DNA from: JADLHS01 sp964539515
GTDB taxonomy: Bacteria; Verrucomicrobiota; Verrucomicrobiia; Limisphaerales; JADLHS01
DNA: 23,014 bases
Assembly: GCA_964539515.1 (NCBI GenBank)
Contig: CAZIJO010000079.1
Coordinates: 1 to 23,014 of the forward strand
Reading direction: 5' to 3'
Below, piece after piece: positions 22,796 through 23,014 of the stretch. The notes beneath the pieces are model-generated. The model made no database searches and was not told where the DNA came from. It saw only the letters and a list, made by a program, of their open reading frames with translations. Position numbers and translations under genes: made by a program. Positions within the stretch are counted from its first letter, which is position 1, and every line of letters starts with the position of its first letter.

Positions 22796-23014
22796 GTCAC
22801 GGAATCATCCTCCGGGTCCAAACCGCTGGCGGCGCTTTGGCAAAAACTCCGGTAAGACCGTGCTGCCGCGCGGCCCATAACCGTCCTTGTCCAAATCCTG
22901 TCGTCGTTTTGGCAAGGAGGGGACCGCTCGGCGGCAAATTTCTTGATAGCGTATTCGTGCCCTAGCAGCCTGTCGGACTTAGCTCAAGGCAGTGGAGACA
23001 TCTGTGGTGGTGGC

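Noticed and set aside
21909..22880. 323-codon open frame on the plus strand
   Set aside because: It is antisense to the Gfo/Idh gene, whose Tat signal, Rossmann motif and catalytic motifs are clear.

Overview
The window is GC-rich, about 60% by eye, and looks like the chromosome of a free-living Gram-negative polysaccharide degrader. My best guess is the phylum Verrucomicrobiota, Pedosphaera/Limisphaerales-like. This rests on the gene mix: a Tat-exported Gfo/Idh/MocA oxidoreductase beside an FG-GAP/VCBS secreted protein, a GH27 enzyme with a novel-putative-CBM-like front domain, a sialate-O-acetylesterase-type esterase, a DUF5107-TPR protein, no SusC/SusD pair, and almost no Shine-Dalgarno sequences. 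The assignment is inference, because no rRNA or other taxonomic marker is present.

Layout. Positions 1-64 are the 3' part of a tRNA-Phe gene cut by the window edge. Positions 146-993 hold two small unrecognised genes on the minus strand. Positions 992-18094 are an unbroken run of ten genes on the plus strand: SDR oxidoreductase, lipoprotein sugar-binding protein, RbsA-type ATPase, RbsC-type permease, SASA-family esterase, an unknown exported protein, a large DUF5107-TPR protein, GH27 alpha-galactosidase, SSS sodium/sugar symporter, and a GH2-type lipoprotein glycosidase. Spacing is tight (a 14-nt gap, a 5-nt gap, a TGATG overlap, an ATGA overlap and gaps of 30-40 nt). The largest internal gaps are 113 nt before the esterase, which carries a promoter candidate, and about 200 nt before the DUF5107 gene. 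After the run come a small zinc-ribbon protein (minus), a SpoU/TrmH RNA methyltransferase (plus), an HU-like protein with a clear intrinsic terminator (minus), a seven-repeat FG-GAP protein (minus) and a Gfo/Idh/MocA oxidoreductase (minus). No gene-free stretch exceeds 300 bases. The longest are 19728-20014 (leader side of the HU gene) and 22761-23014, where only a promoter candidate and a possible insertion-sequence end were seen.

How the genes may work together. The ten-gene run reads as a catabolic locus for a galactose-containing, probably O-acetylated plant or algal glycan. Exported esterase, GH27 and GH2 enzymes would deacetylate and trim it. An ABC importer and a sodium symporter would take up the sugars. 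The SDR may oxidise a released sugar or polyol. The DUF5107-TPR protein and the unknown exported protein are the undescribed parts. No transcription factor for the locus lies in the window.

Several transcription starts appear to fall on or next to the start codon. Sigma70-like -10 boxes end exactly 6 nt before the start of the esterase, the SpoU methyltransferase and the Gfo/Idh gene, which suggests leaderless mRNAs.
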